Assembly: GCA_964020085.1 (NCBI GenBank)
Contig: OZ026596.1
Location: forward strand, 16,126,795-16,190,794
DNA length: 64,000 bases
Direction: 5' to 3'
Source of the DNA: Micromussa lordhowensis
Taxonomy: Eukaryota; Cnidaria; Anthozoa; Scleractinia; Lobophylliidae
In this document: positions 11,965 to 25,624 of the stretch, piece after piece
Layout of the letters: every line of letters starts with the position of its first letter
Numbering within the stretch: position 1 is the stretch's first letter
Translations under genes and position numbers: made by a program
The notes under the pieces: model-generated
Told to the model about the DNA's origin: nothing
The model's database searches: none
What the model saw: the letters and a program-made list of their open reading frames with translations, nothing else

Positions 11965-13045
11965 GCTTTTCGGCTCCCTTCAACTAATCGATCTTTTGGC
12001 TAACTTCTACTAATCGACTTTTCGGCTCCCTTCTACCAACCAACTTTTCGTCTCTCTTCTACTAATCGACTTTTCGACAACCTTCTACTAATCGACTTTT
12101 CGGCTCTCTTCTACTAATCGACTTTTCGGCTTCCTTCTACTAATCGACTTCTCGGCTCCCTTCTACTAATCGACTTTTCGGCTCCCTTTTACTAATCGAC
12201 ATTTCTGCTAACTTCTACTAATCGACTTTTCGGCTCCCTTCTACTCATCGACTTTTCGGCCTTCTTCTACTAATCTACTTTTCGCCGCCCTTCTTCTTAT
12301 CGACTTTTCACCGCCCTTCTTCTAATCGACTTTTCGCCGCCCTTCTTCTAATCGTCTTTTCGCCGCCCGTCTACTAATCGTCTTTTCGCCGCCCTTCAAC
12401 CAATCGTCTATTCGGCTCCCTTCTACTAATCGTCTTTTCGGCTCCCTTCTACTAATCGTCTTTTCGGCTCCCTTTAACTAATTGACTTTTCGGCTAACTT
12501 CTACTAATTGACTTTTCGGCTAACTTCTACTAATCTACTAATCGTCCTTTCGGCTCCCTTCTACTAATCAACTTTTTGGCTCCCTTCTACTAATCGACTT
12601 TTCGGCTCTCTTCTACTAATCGACTTTTCGTCTCCCTTTTACTAATCGACTTTTCGGCTTCCTTCTACTAATCGACTTTTCGGCTCCCTACTACAAATTG
12701 ACTTTTCGGCTCCCTTCTACTAATTGACTTTTTGGGTAACTTTTACTAATCGACTTCTCGGCTCCCTTCTACTAATCGACTTTTCGGCTCCCTTTTACTA
12801 ATCGACTTTTCGGCTCCCTTCTACTAATCGACTTTTCGCCGCCCTTCTTCTAATCGACTTTTCGCCGCCCTTCTTCTAATCGACTTTTCGCCGCCCTTCT
12901 TCTACTCGTCTTTTCGCCGCCCGTCTACTAATCGTCTTTTCGCCGCCCTTCAACTAATCGTTTATTCGGCTCCCTTCTACTAATCGTCTTTTCGGCTCCC
13001 TTCTACTAATCGTCTTTTCGGCTCCCTTCTACTAATCGTCTTTTC
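11965..13045 (+). repeat. Copy 1 of a 1342-bp duplication
   Basis: The rare GATCTTTTGG variant is at 11990 and again at 13332, and CGACAACC is at 12075 and 13417, both at offset 1342. That equals two 34-bp units plus 49 monomers. After about 12800 the offset becomes 1394, because this copy lacks two monomers (52 bp, the CTGCCTAC pair) kept in the other. The rare GTTTATTCGG form is at 12960 and 14354. Confidence 0.88.
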
Positions 13046-13306
13046 GGCTCCCTTGAACTAATTGACTTTTCTGCTAACTTCTACTAATCGACTTTTTGGC
13101 TCCCTTCTACTAATCGTCTTTTCGGCTCCCTTCTACTAATCGTATTTTCGGCTCCCTTTAACTAATTGACTTTTCGGCTAACTTCTACTAATTGACTTTT
13201 CGGCTAACTTCTACTAATCTACTAATCGTCCTTTCGGCTCCCTTCTACTAATCAACTTTTTGGCTCCCTTCTACTAAACGACTTTTCGGCTCCCTTCTAC
13301 TAATCG

Positions 13307-14440
13307 ACTTTTCGGCTCCCTTCAACTAATCGATCTTTTGGCTAACTTCTACTAATCGACTTTTCGGCTCCCTTCTACCAACCAACTTTTCGTCTCTCTT
13401 CTACTAATCGACTTTTCGACAACCTTCTACTAATCGACTTTTCGGCTCTCTTCTACTAATCGACTTTTCGGCTTCCTTCTACTAATCGACTTCTCGGCTC
13501 CCTTCTACTAATCGACTTTTCGGCTCCCTTTTACTAATCGACATTTCTGCTAACTTCTACTAATCGACTTTTCGGCTCCCTTCTACTCATCGACTTTTCG
13601 GCCTTCTTCTACTAATCTACTTTTCGCCGCCCTTCTTCTTATCGACTTTTCACCGCCCTTCTTCTAATCGACTTTTCGCCGCCCTTCTTCTAATCGTCTT
13701 TTCGCCGCCCGTCTACTAATCGTCTTTTCGCCGCCCTTCAACCAATCGTCTATTCGGCTCCCTTCTACTAATCGTCTTTTCGGCTCCCTTCTACTAATCG
13801 TCTTTTCGGCTCCCTTTAACTAATTGACTTTTCGGCTAACTTCTACTAATTGACTTTTCGGCTAACTTCTACTAATCTACTAATCGTCCTTTCGGCTCCC
13901 TTCTACTAATCAACTTTTTGGCTCCCTTCTACTAATCGACTTTTCGGCTCTCTTCTACTAATCGACTTTTCGTCTCCCTTTTACTAATCGACTTTTCGGC
14001 TTCCTTCTACTAATCGACTTTTCGGCTCCCTACTACAAATTGACTTTTCGGCTCCCTTCTACTAATTGACTTTTTGGGTAACTTTTACTAATCGACTTCT
14101 CGGCTCCCTTCTACTAATCGACTTTTCGGCTCCCTTTTACTAATCGACTTTTCTGCCTACTTCTACTAATCGACTTTTCGGCTCCCTTCTACTAATCGAC
14201 TTTTCGGCTCCCTTCTACTAATCGACTTTTCGCCGCCCTTCTTCTAATCGACTTTTCGCCGCCCTTCTTCTAATCGACTTTTCGCCGCCCTTCTTCTACT
14301 CGTCTTTTCGCCGCCCGTCTACTAATCGTCTTTTCGCCGCCCTTCAACTAATCGTTTATTCGGCTCCCTTCTACTAATCGTCTTTTCGGCTCCCTTCTAC
14401 TAATCGTCTTTTCGGCTCCCTTTAACTAATTGACTTTTCG
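13307..14440 (+). repeat. Copy 2 of the 1342-bp duplication
   Basis: Second member of the pair starting at 11965, sharing its private GATCTTTT, CGACAACC, CTACTCATCG, GGCCTTC and GTTTATT variants. It keeps the CTGCCTAC monomers near 14150-14200 that copy 1 has lost. The shared rare variants show common descent rather than chance similarity of monomers. Confidence 0.88.
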
Positions 14441-16530
14441 GCTAACTTCTACTAATTGACTTTTCGGCTAACTTCTACTAATCTACTAATCGTCCTTTCG
14501 GCTCCCTTCTACTAATCAACTTTTTGGCTCCCTTCTACTAAACGACTTTTCGGCTCCCTTCTACTAATCGACTTTTCGGCTCCCTTTTACTAATCAACTT
14601 TTCGGCTAACTTCTACTAATCGACTTTTCGGCTCCCTTCTACTAATCGACTTTTCGGCTCCTTTCTACTAATCGACTTTTCGCCGCCCTTCTTCTAATCG
14701 TCTCTTCGCCGCCCGTCTACTAATCGTCTCTTCGCCGCCCTTCAACTAATCGTCTTTTCGGCTCCCTTCTACTAATCGTCTTTTCGGCTCCCTTCTACTA
14801 ATCGTATTTTCGGCTCCCTTTAACTAATTGACTTTTCAGCTAACTTCTACTAATTGACTTTTCGGCTAACTTCTACTAATCTACTAATCGTCCTTTCGGC
14901 TCCCTTCTACTAATCAACTTTTTGGCTCCCTTCTACTAATCGACTTTTCGGCTCCCTTCTACTAATCGACTTTTCGTCTCCCTTCTACTAATCGACTTTT
15001 CGGCTCCCTTCTACTAATTAACTTTTCGACTCCCTTCTACTAATCGACTTTTCGGCTCTCTTTTACTAATCGACTTTTCGGCTTCCTTCTACTAATCGAC
15101 TTTTCGGCTCCCTTCTACAAATTGACTTTTCGGCTCCCTTCTACTAATTGACTTTTTGGGTAACTTCTACTAATCGACTTCTCGGCTCCCTTCTACTAAT
15201 CGACTTTTCGGCTCCCTTTTACTAATCGACTTTTCTGCTAACTTCTACTAATCGACTTTTCGGCTCCCTTCTACTAATCTACTTTTCGCCGCCCTCCTTC
15301 TAATCGACTTTTCGCCGCCTTTCTTCTAATCGTCTTTTCGCCGCCCGTCTACTAATCGTCTTTTCGCCGCCCTTCAACTAATCGTCTATTCGGCTCCCTT
15401 CTACTAATCGTCTTTTCGGCTCCCTTCTACTAATCGTCTTTTCGGCTCCCTTGAACTAATTGACTTTTCTGCTAACTTCTACTAATCGACTTTTTGGCTC
15501 CCTTCTACTAATCGTCTTTTCGGCTCCCTTCTACTAATCGTATTTTCGGCTCCCTTTAACTAATTGACTTTTCGGCTAACTTCTACTAATTGACTTTTCG
15601 GCTAACTTCTACTAATCTACTAATCGTCCTTTCGGCTCCCTTCTACTAATCAACTTTTTGGCTCCCTTCTACTAAACGACTTTTCGGCTCCCTTCTACTA
15701 ATCGACTTTTCGGCTCCCTTGTACTAATCGACTTTTCGGCTCCCTTCTACTAATCGACTTTTCGGCTCCCTTCTACTAATCGACTTTTCGGCTCCCTTCT
15801 ACTAATCGGCTTTGCGGCTCCCTTCTACTAATCGTCTTTTCGGCTCCCTTCTACTAATTTTCTTTTCGGCTCCCTTCTACTAATCGATTTTTTGGCTAAA
15901 TATTACTAATCGACTTTTCGGCTCCCTTCTACTAATCGACTTTTTGGCTCCCTTCTACTAATCGATTTTTTGGCTAACTTTTACTAATCGACTTTTCGGC
16001 TCCCTTCTTCTAATTAACTTTTCGGCTCCCTTCTACTAATCGACTTTTTGGGTAACTTCTACTAATCGACTTTTCGGCTCCCTTCTACTAATCGACTTTT
16101 TGGGTAACTTCTACTAATCGACTTTTCGGCTCCCTTCTACTAATCGTCTTTTCGGCTCCCTTGAACTAATTGACTTTTCGGCTAACTTCTACTAATCGAC
16201 TTTTTGGCTCCCTTCTACTAATCGTCTTTTCGGCTCCCTTCTACTAATCGTATTTTCGGCTCCCTTTAACTAATTGACTTTTTGGCTAACTTCTACTAAT
16301 TGACTTTTCGGCTAACTTCTACTAATCTACTAATCGTCCTTTCGGCTCCCTTCTACTAATCAACTTTTTGGCTCCCTTCTACTAAACGACTTTTCGGCTC
16401 CCTTCTACTAATCGACTTTTCGGCTCCCTTGTACTAATCGACTTTTCGGCTCCCTTCTACTAATCGACTTTTCGGCTCCCTTCTACTAATCGACTTTTCG
16501 GCTCTTTTCTACTTATCGTCTTTTCGGCTC
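14441..16530 (+). repeat. HOR segment between identified duplications
   Basis: Satellite only. 34-bp units lie near 14475, 14874, 15609 and 16319, an AAATATT monomer near 15898 and a CGGCTTTGCGG monomer near 15807. Around 16080-16190 a GGGTAAC monomer is followed directly by CGTC and TTGAACTAATTG monomers. This join recurs at about 19760-19840 and 25660-25740, and so marks the start of repeated blocks of 3.7 and 5.9 kb. Confidence 0.85.
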
Positions 16531-17284
16531 CCTTCTACTAATCGTCTTTTCGGCTCCCTTCTACTAATCGTCTTTTCGGCTCCCTTCAACTAATCGTCTT
16601 TTCGGCTCCCTTCTACTAATCGTCTTTTCGGCTCCCTTCTACTAATCGTCTTTTCGGCTCCCTTCTACTAATCGGCTTTGCGGCTCCCTTCTACTAATCG
16701 TCTTTTCGGCTCCCTTCTACTAATCAACTTTTCGGCTCCCTTCTACTAATCGACTTTTTGGCTCCCTTCTACTAATCGATTTTTTGGCTAACTTTTACTA
16801 ATCGACTTTTCGGCTCCCTTCTTCTAATTAACTTTTCGGCTCCCTTCTACTAATCGACTTTTTGGGTAACTTCTACTAATCGACTTTTCGGCTCCCTTCT
16901 ACTAATCGACTTTTTGGGTAACTTCTACTAATCGACTTTTCGGCTCCCTTCTACTAATCGACTTTTCGGCTCCCTTCTACTAATCGACTTTTTGGGTAAC
17001 TTCTACTAATCGACTTTTCGGCTCCCTTCTACTAATCGACTTTTCGGCTCCCTTCAACTAATCGACTTTTCGGCTTACTTCTACTAATTGACTTTTTGGC
17101 TGACTTCTACTAATCGACTTTTAGGCTCCCTTCTACTAATTGACTTTTTGGCTAACTTCTACTTATCGACTTTTCGGCTGACTTCTAGTAATTGACTTTT
17201 CGGCTCCCTTCTACTAATCGAATTTTTGGGTAACTTCTACTAATCGACTTTTCGGCTCCCTTCTACTAATCGACTTTTCGGCTC
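16531..17284 (+). repeat. Copy 1 of an 832-bp nested duplication (754 bp here)
   Basis: CGGCTTTGCGG at 16673 pairs with 17427 (offset 754, 29 monomers) and GGCTGAC at 17099 pairs with 17931 (offset 832, 32 monomers). The 78-bp difference equals three monomers, including the AAATATT one, missing near 16710 in this copy. The same nested pair recurs at 20792/21624 and 26666/27498, again at offset 832, so it arose before the larger 5.87-kb duplication. Confidence 0.88.
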
Positions 17285-18150
17285 CCTTCTACTAATCGTC
17301 TTTTCGGCTCCCTTCTACTAATCGTCTTTTCGGCTCCCTTCAACTAATCGTCTTTTCGGCTCCCTTCTACTAATCGTCTTTTCGGCTCCCTTCTACTAAT
17401 CGTCTTTTCGGCTCCCTTCTACTAATCGGCTTTGCGGCTCCCTTCTACTAATCGTCTTTTCGGCTCCCTTCTACTAATTTTCTTTTCGGCTCCCTTCTAC
17501 TAATCGATTTTTTGGCTAAATATTACTAATCGACTTTTCGGCTCCCTTCTACTAATCAACTTTTCGGCTCCCTTCTACTAATCGACTTTTTGGCTCCCTT
17601 CTACTAATCGATTTTTTGGCTAACTTTTACTAATCGACTTTTCAGCTCCCTTCTTCTAATTAACTTTTCGGCTCCCTTCTACTAATCGACTTTTTGGGTA
17701 ACTTCTACTAATCGACTTTTCGGCTCCCTTCTACTAATCGACTTTTTGGGTAACTTCTACTAATCGACTTTTCGGCTCCCTTCTACTAATCGACTTTTCG
17801 GCTCCCTTCTACTAATCGACTTTTTGGGTAACTTCTACTAATCGACTTTTCGGCTCCCTTCTACTAATCGACTTTTCGGCTCCCTTCAACTAATCGACTT
17901 TTCGGCTTACTTCTACTAATTGACTTTTTGGCTGACTTCTACTAATCGACTTTTAGGCTCCCTTCTACTAATTGACTTTTTGGCTAACTTCTACTTATCG
18001 ACTTTTCGGCTGACTTCTAGTAATTGACTTTTCGGCTCCCTTCTACTAATCGAATTTTTGGGTAACTTCTACTAATCGACTTTTCGGCTCCCTTCTACTA
18101 ATCGACTTTTTGGGTAACTTCTACTAATCGAGTTTTTGGCTCCCTTGTCC
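17285..18150 (+). repeat. Copy 2 of the 832-bp nested duplication
   Basis: Full-length partner of the block at 16531. It contains the TTTTCTTTTCGG, AATCGATTTTTTGG and AAATATT monomers that copy 1 lacks, then runs into the CTTGTCC marker at 18147, which copy 1 does not reach. Being complete, it is probably closer to the ancestral order. Confidence 0.86.
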
Positions 18151-19724
18151 TAATCGACTTTTCGGCTCCGTTTTACTAATCGACTTTTCGGCTAACTTCT
18201 ACTAATCGACTTTTCGCCGCCCTTCTTCTAATCGACTTTTTGCCGCCCTTCTTCTAATCGACTTGTCGCCGCCCTTCTTCTTATCGTCTTTTCGCCGCCC
18301 TTCTACTAATCGTCTTTTCGCCGCCCTTCCACTAATCGTCTTTTCGGCTCCCTTCTTCTAATCGTCTTTTTGGCTTCCTTCTACTAATCGTCTTTTCGGC
18401 TCCCTTCTACTAATCATCTTTTCGGCTACCCTCTACTAATCGTCTTTTTGGCTCCCTTCTACTAATCGTCTTTTCGTCTCCCTTCTACTTATCGTCTTTT
18501 CGGCTCCCTTCAACTAATCGATTTTTTGGCTAACTTCTACTAATCGACTTTTCGGCTCCCTTGTACCAATCGACTTTTCGTCTCCCTTCTACTAATCGAC
18601 TTTTCGGCTCCCTTCTACTAATTAACTTTTCAGCTCCCTTCTACTAATCAACTTTTCGGCTCTCTTCTACTAATCGACTTTTCGGCTTCCTTCTACTAAT
18701 CGATTTTTTGGCTCCCTTCTACTAATCGACTTTTCGGCTCCCTTCTACTAATCGACTTTTTGGGTAACTTCTACTAATCGACTTTTAGGCTCCCTTCTAC
18801 TAATCGACTTTTCGGCTCCCTTTTACTAATCGACTTTTCGGCTAACTTCTACTAATCGACTTTTCGGCTCCCTTCTACTAATCGACTTTTCGGCTCCCTT
18901 CTACTAATCGACTTTTCGCCGCCCTTCTTCTAATCGTCTCTTCGCCGCCCGTCTACTAATCGTCTCTTCGCCACCATTCAACTAATCGTCTACTTATGGT
19001 ATTTTCGGCTCCCTTTAACTAATTGACTTTTCGGCTAACTTCTACTAATTGACTTTTCGGCTAACTTCTACTAATCTACTAATCGTCCTTTCGGCTCCCT
19101 TCTACTAATCAACCTTTTCGGCTCCCTTCTACTAAACGACTTTTCGGCTCCCTTCTTCTAATGATCTTTTCGGCTCCCTTCTACTAATCGTCTTTTCAGC
19201 TCCCTTCTACTAATCGTGTTTTCGGCTCCCTTCTACTAATTTACTTTTCGGCTCCCTTCTACTAATCGATTTTTTGGCTAAATATTACTAATCGACTTTT
19301 CGGCTCCCTTCTTCTAATCATCTTTTCGGCTCCCTTCTACTAATCGTCTTTTCAGCTCCCTTCTACTAATCGACTTTTCGGCTCCCTTCTTCTAATTAAC
19401 TTTTCGGCTCCCTTCTACTAATCGACTTTTCAGCTCTCTTCTACTAATCGACTTTTCGGCTTCCTTCTACTAATCGACTTTTCAGCTCCCTTCTACTAAT
19501 CGACTTTTCGGCTCCCTTCTACTAACCGACTTTTTGGGTAACTTCTACTAATCGTCTTTTCGTCTCCCTTCTACTTATCGCTTTTCGGCTCCCTTCAACT
19601 AATCGATTTTTTGGCTAACTTCTACTAATCGACTTTTCGGCTCCCTTCTACCAACCAACTTTTCGTCTCCCTTCTACTAATCGACTTTTCGACTCCCTTC
19701 TACTAATCGACTTTTCGGCTCTCT
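18151..19724 (+). repeat. HOR segment preceding the 5.87-kb pair
   Basis: Contains the GGCTACC marker at 18425, the 37-bp variant (read as TTATGGTATT near 19000), a 34-bp unit near 19067, AAATATT near 19278 and the 25-bp unit near 19579. It matches 21840-23400 at offset 3693. Satellite only. Confidence 0.86.
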
Positions 19725-22700
19725 TCTACTAATCGACTTTTCGGCTCCCTTCTACTAATCGACTTTTTGGGTAACTTCTACTAATCGACTTTTCGGCTCC
19801 CTTCTACTAATCGTCTTTTCGGCTCCCTTGAACTAATTGACTTTTCTGCTAACTTCTACTAATCGACTTTTTGGCTCCCTTCTACTAATCGTCTTTTCGG
19901 CTCCCTTCTACTAATCGTATTTTCGGCTCCCTTCTACTAATCGTATTTTCGGCTCCCTTTAACTAATTGACTTTTCGGCTAACTTCTACTAATTGACTTT
20001 TCGGCTAACTTCTACTAATCTACTAATCGTCCTTTCGGCTCCCTTCTACTAATCAACTTTTTGGCTCCCTTCTACTAAACGACTTTTCGGCTCCCTTCTA
20101 CTAATCGACTTTTCGGCTCCCTTGTACTAATCGACTTTTCGGCTCCCTTCTACTAATCGACTTTTCGGCTCCCTTCTACTAATCGACTTTTCGGCTCTTT
20201 TCTACTTATCGTCTTTTCGGCTCCCTTCTACTAATCGTCTTTTCGGCTCCCTTCTACTAATCGTCTTTTCGGCTCCCTTCAACTAATCGTCTTTTCGGCT
20301 CCCTTCTACTAATCGTCTTTTCGGCTCCCTTCTACTAATCGTCTTTTCGGCTCCCTTCTACTAATCGGCTTTGCGGCTCCCTTCTACTAATCGTCTTTTC
20401 GGCTCCCTTCTACTAATCAACTTTTCGGCTCCCTTCTACTAATCGACTTTTTGGCTCCCTTCTACTAATCGATTTTTTGGCTAACTTTTACTAATCGACT
20501 TTTCGGCTCCCTTCTTCTAATTAACTTTTCGGCTCCCTTCTACTAATCGACTTTTTGGGTAACTTCTACTAATCGACTTTTCGGCTCCCTTCTACTAATC
20601 GACTTTTTGGGTAACTTCTACTAATCGACTTTTCGGCTCCCTTCTACTAATCGACTTTTCGGCTCCCTTCTACTAATCGACTTTTTGGGTAACTTCTACT
20701 AATCGACTTTTCGGCTCCCTTCTACTAATCGACTTTTCGGCTCCCTTCAACTAATCGACTTTTCGGCTTACTTCTACTAATTGACTTTTTGGCTGACTTC
20801 TACTAATCGACTTTTAGGCTCCCTTCTACTAATTGACTTTTTGGCTAACTTCTACTTATCGACTTTTCGGCTGACTTCTAGTAATTGACTTTTCGGCTCC
20901 CTTCTACTAATCGAATTTTTGGGTAACTTCTACTAATCGACTTTTCGGCTCCCTTCTACTAATCGACTTTTCGGCTCCCTTCTACTAATCGTCTTTTCGG
21001 CTCCCTTCTACTAATCGTCTTTTCGGCTCCCTTCAACTAATCGTCTTTTCGGCTCCCTTCTACTAATCGTCTTTTCGGCTCCCTTCTACTAATCGTCTTT
21101 TCGGCTCCCTTCTACTAATCGGCTTTGCGGCTCCCTTCTACTAATCGTCTTTTCGGCTCCCTTCTACTAATTTTCTTTTCGGCTCCCTTCTACTAATCGA
21201 TTTTTTGGCTAAATATTACTAATCGACTTTTCGGCTCCCTTCTACTAATCAACTTTTCGGCTCCCTTCTACTAATCGACTTTTTGGCTCCCTTCTACTAA
21301 TCGATTTTTTGGCTAACTTTTACTAATCGACTTTTCGGCTCCCTTCTTCTAATTAACTTTTCGGCTCCCTTCTACTAATCGACTTTTTGGGTAACTTCTA
21401 CTAATCGACTTTTCGGCTCCCTTCTACTAATCGACTTTTTGGGTAACTTCTACTAATCGACTTTTCGGCTCCCTTCTACTAATCGACTTTTCGGCTCCCT
21501 TCTACTAATCGACTTTTTGGGTAACTTCTACTAATCGACTTTTCGGCTCCCTTCTACTAATCGACTTTTCGGCTCCCTTCAACTAATCGACTTTTCGGCT
21601 TACTTCTACTAATTGACTTTTTGGCTGACTTCTACTAATCGACTTTTAGGCTCCCTTCTACTAATTGACTTTTTGGCTAACTTCTACTTATCGACTTTTC
21701 GGCTGACTTCTAGTAATTGACTTTTCGGCTCCCTTCTACTAATCGAATTTTTGGGTAACTTCTACTAATCGACTTTTCGGCTCCCTTCTACTAATCGACT
21801 TTTTGGGTAACTTCTACTAATCGAGTTTTTGGCTCCCTTGTCCTAATCGACTTTTCGGCTCCGTTTTACTAATCGACTTTTCGGCTAACTTCTACTAATC
21901 GACTTTTCGCCGCCCTTCTTCTAATCGACTTTTTGCCGCCCTTCTTCTAATCGACTTGTCGCCGCCCTTCTTCTTATCGTCTTTTCGCCGCCCTTCTACT
22001 AATCGTCTTTTCGCCGCCCTTCCACTAATCGTCTTTTCGGCTCCCTTCTTCTAATCGTCTTTTTGGCTTCCTTCTACTAATCGTCTTTTCGGCTCCCTTC
22101 TACTAATCATCTTTTCGGCTACCCTCTACTAATCGTCTTTTTGGCTCCCTTCTACTAATCGTCTTTTCGTCTCCCTTCTACTTATCGTCTTTTCGGCTCC
22201 CTTGTACCAATCGACTTTTCGTCTCCCTTCTACTAATCGACTTTTCGGCTCCCTTCTACTAATTAACTTTTCAGCTCCCTTCTACTAATCAACTTTTCGG
22301 CTCTCTTCTACTAATCGACTTTTCGGCTTCCTTCTACTAATCGATTTTTTGGCTCCCTTCTACTAATCGACTTTTCGGCTCCCTTCTACTAATCGACTTT
22401 TTGGGTAACTTCTACTAATCGACTTTTAGGCTCCCTTCTACTAATCGACTTTTCGGCTCCCTTTTACTAATCGACTTTTCGGCTAACTTCTACTAATCGA
22501 CTTTTCGGCTCCCTTCTACTAATCGACTTTTCGGCTCCCTTCTACTAATCGACTTTTCGCCGCCCTTCTTCTAATCGTCTCTTCGCCGCCCGTCTACTAA
22601 TCGTCTCTTCGCCACCATTCAACTAATCGTCTACTAATGGTATTTTCGGCTCCCTTTAACTAATTGACTTTTCGGCTAACTTCTACTAATTGACTTTTCG

Positions 22701-25624
22701 GCTAACTTCTACTAATCTACTAATCGTCCTTTCGGCTCCCTTCTACTAATCAACCTTTTCGGCTCCCTTCTACTAAACGACTTTTCGGCTCCCTTCTTCT
22801 AATCATCTTTTCGGCTCCCTTCTACTAATCGTCTTTTCAGCTCCCTTCTACTAATCGTGTTTTCGGCTCCCTTCTACTAATTTACTTTTCGGCTCCCTTC
22901 TACTAATCGATTTTTTGGCTAAATATTACTAATCGACTTTTCGGCTCCCTTCTTCTAATCATCTTTTCGGCTCCCTTCTACTAATCGTCTTTTCAGCTCC
23001 CTTCTACTAATCGACTTTTCGGCTCCCTTCTTCTAATTAACTTTTCGGCTCCCTTCTACTAATCGACTTTTCAGCTCTCTTCTACTAATCGACTTTTCGG
23101 CTTCCTTCTACTAATCGACTTTTCAGCTCCCTTCTACTAATCGACTTTTCGGCTCCCTTCTACTAACCGACTTTTTGGGTAACTTCTACTAATCGTCTTT
23201 TCGTCTCCCTTCTACTTATCGCTTTTCGGCTCCCTTCAACTAATCGATTTTTTGGCAAACTTCTACTAATCGACTTTTCGGCTCCCTTCTACCAACCAAC
23301 TTTTCGTCTCCCTTCTACTAATCGACTTTTCGACTCCCTTCTACTAATCGACTTTTCGGCTCTCTTCTACTAATCGACTTTTCGGCTTCCTTCTACTAAT
23401 CGACTTTTCGGCTCTTTTCTACAAATTGACTTTTCGGCTCCCTTCTACTAATTGACTTTTTGGGTAACTTCTACTAATCGACTTCTCGGCTCCCTTCTAC
23501 TAATCGACTTTTCGGCTCCTTTTTACTAATCGACATTTCTGCTAACTTCTACTAATCGACTTTTCGGCTCCCTTCTACTAATCGACTTTTCGGCCTTCTT
23601 CTACTAATCTACTTTTCGCCGCCCTTCTTCTAATCGACTTTTCGCCGCCCTTCTTCTAATCGACTTTTCGCCGCCCTTCTTCTAATCGTCTTTTCGCCGC
23701 CCGTCTACTAATCGTCTTTTCGCCGCCCTTCAACCAATCGTCTATTCGGCTCCCTTCTACTAATCGTCTTTTCGGCTCCCTTCTACTAATCGTCTTTTCG
23801 GCTCCCTTTAACTAATTGACTTTTCGGCTAACTTCTACTAATTGACTTTTCGGCTAACTTCTACTAATCTACTAATCGTCCTTTCGGCTCCCTTCTACTA
23901 ATCAACTTTTGGCTCCCTTCTACTAATCGACTTTTCGGCTCCCTTCTACTAATCGACTTTTCGTCTCCCTTTTACTAATCGACTTTTCGGCTCCCTTCCA
24001 CTAATTAACTTTTAGACTCCCTTCTACTAATCGACTTTTCGGCTCTCTTCTACTAATCGACTTTTCGGCTTCCTTCTACTAATCGACTTTTCGGCTCCCT
24101 ACTACAAATTGACTTTTCGGCTCCCTTCTACTAATTGACTTTTTGGGTAACTTCTACTAATCGACTTCTCGGCTCCCTTCTACTAATCGACTTTTCGGCT
24201 CCCTTTTACTAATCGACTTTTCTGCCTACTTCTACTAATCGACTTTTCGGCTCCCTTCTACTAATCGACTTTTCGCCGCCCTTCTTCTAATTGACTTATC
24301 GCCGCCCTTCTTCTAATCGACTTTTCGCCGCCCTTCTTCTAATCGTCTTTTCGCCGCCCGTCTACTAATCGTCTTTTCGCCGCCCTTCAACTAATCGTCT
24401 ATTCGGCTCCCTTCTACTAATCGTCTTTTCGGCTCCCTTCTACTAATCGTCTTTTCGGCTCCCTTTAACTAATTGACTTTTCGGCTAACTTCTACTAATT
24501 GACTTTTCGGCTAACTTCTACTAATCTACTAATCGTCCTTTCGGCTCCCTTCTACTAATCAACTTTTTGGCTCCCTTCTACTAAACGACTTTTCGGCTCC
24601 CTTCTACTAATCGACTTTTCGGCTCCCTTTTACTAATCGACTTTTCGGCTAACTTCTACTCATCGACTTTTCGGCTCCCTTCTACTAATCGACTTTTCGG
24701 CTGCCTTCTACTAATCGACTTTTCGCCGCCCTTCTTCTAATCGTCTCTTCGCCGCCCGTCTACTAATCGTCTCTTTGCCGCCCTTCAACTAATCGTCTTT
24801 TCGGCTCCCTTCTACTAATCGTCTTTTCGGCTCCCTTCTACTAATCGTATTTTCGGCTCCCTTTAACTAATTGACTTTTCAGCTAACTTCTACTAATTGA
24901 CTTTTCGGCTAACTTCTACTAATCTACTAATCGTCCTTTCGGCTCCCTTCTACTAATCAACTTGTTGGCTCCCTTCTACTAATCGACTTTTCGGCTCCCT
25001 TCTACTAATCGACTTTTCGTCTCCCTTCTACTAATCGACTTTTCGGCTCCCTTCTACTAATTAACTTTTCGACTCCCTTCTACTAATCGACTTTTCGGCT
25101 CTCTTTTACTAATCGACTTTTCGGCTTCCTTCTACTAATCGACTTTTCGGCTCCCTTCTACAAATTGACTTTTCGGCTCCCTTCTACTAATCGACTTTTC
25201 GGCTCCCTTTTACTAATCGACTTTTCTGCTAACTTCTACTAATCGACTTTTCGGCTCCCTTCTACTAATCGACTTTTCGCCGCCCTTCTTCTAATTGACT
25301 TTTCGCCGTCCTTCTTCTAATCGACTTTTCGCCGCCTTTCTTCTAATCGTCTTTTCGCCGCCCGTCTACTAATCGTCTTTTCGCCGCCCTTCAACTAATC
25401 GTCTATTCGGCTCCCTTCTACTAATCGTCTTTTCGGCTCCCTTCTACTAATCGTCTTTTCGGCTCCCTTGAGCTAATTGACTTTTCTGCTAACTTCTACT
25501 AATCGACTTTTCGGCTCCCTTCTACTAATCGTCTTTTCGGCTCCCTTCTACTAATCGTATTTTCGGCTCCCTTTAACTAATTGACTTTTCGGCTAACTTC
25601 TACTAATTGACTTTTCGGCTAACT
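19725..25624 (+). repeat. Copy 1 of a 5.87-kb HOR duplication
   Basis: Matches 25625-31498. The offset is 5900 at the left end (GACTTTTTGGG at 19761 and 25661) and 5874 from about 19970 on, because this copy has one extra GTATTTTCGG monomer (two near 19917 and 19943, one in copy 2). Private variants shared by both copies include AACTTGTTGG near 24960/30835, GGCAAAC near 23255/29129, CTCTTTGCCG near 24772/30646 and GAGCTAATTG near 25470/31343. I saw only a handful of single-base differences. Confidence 0.9.
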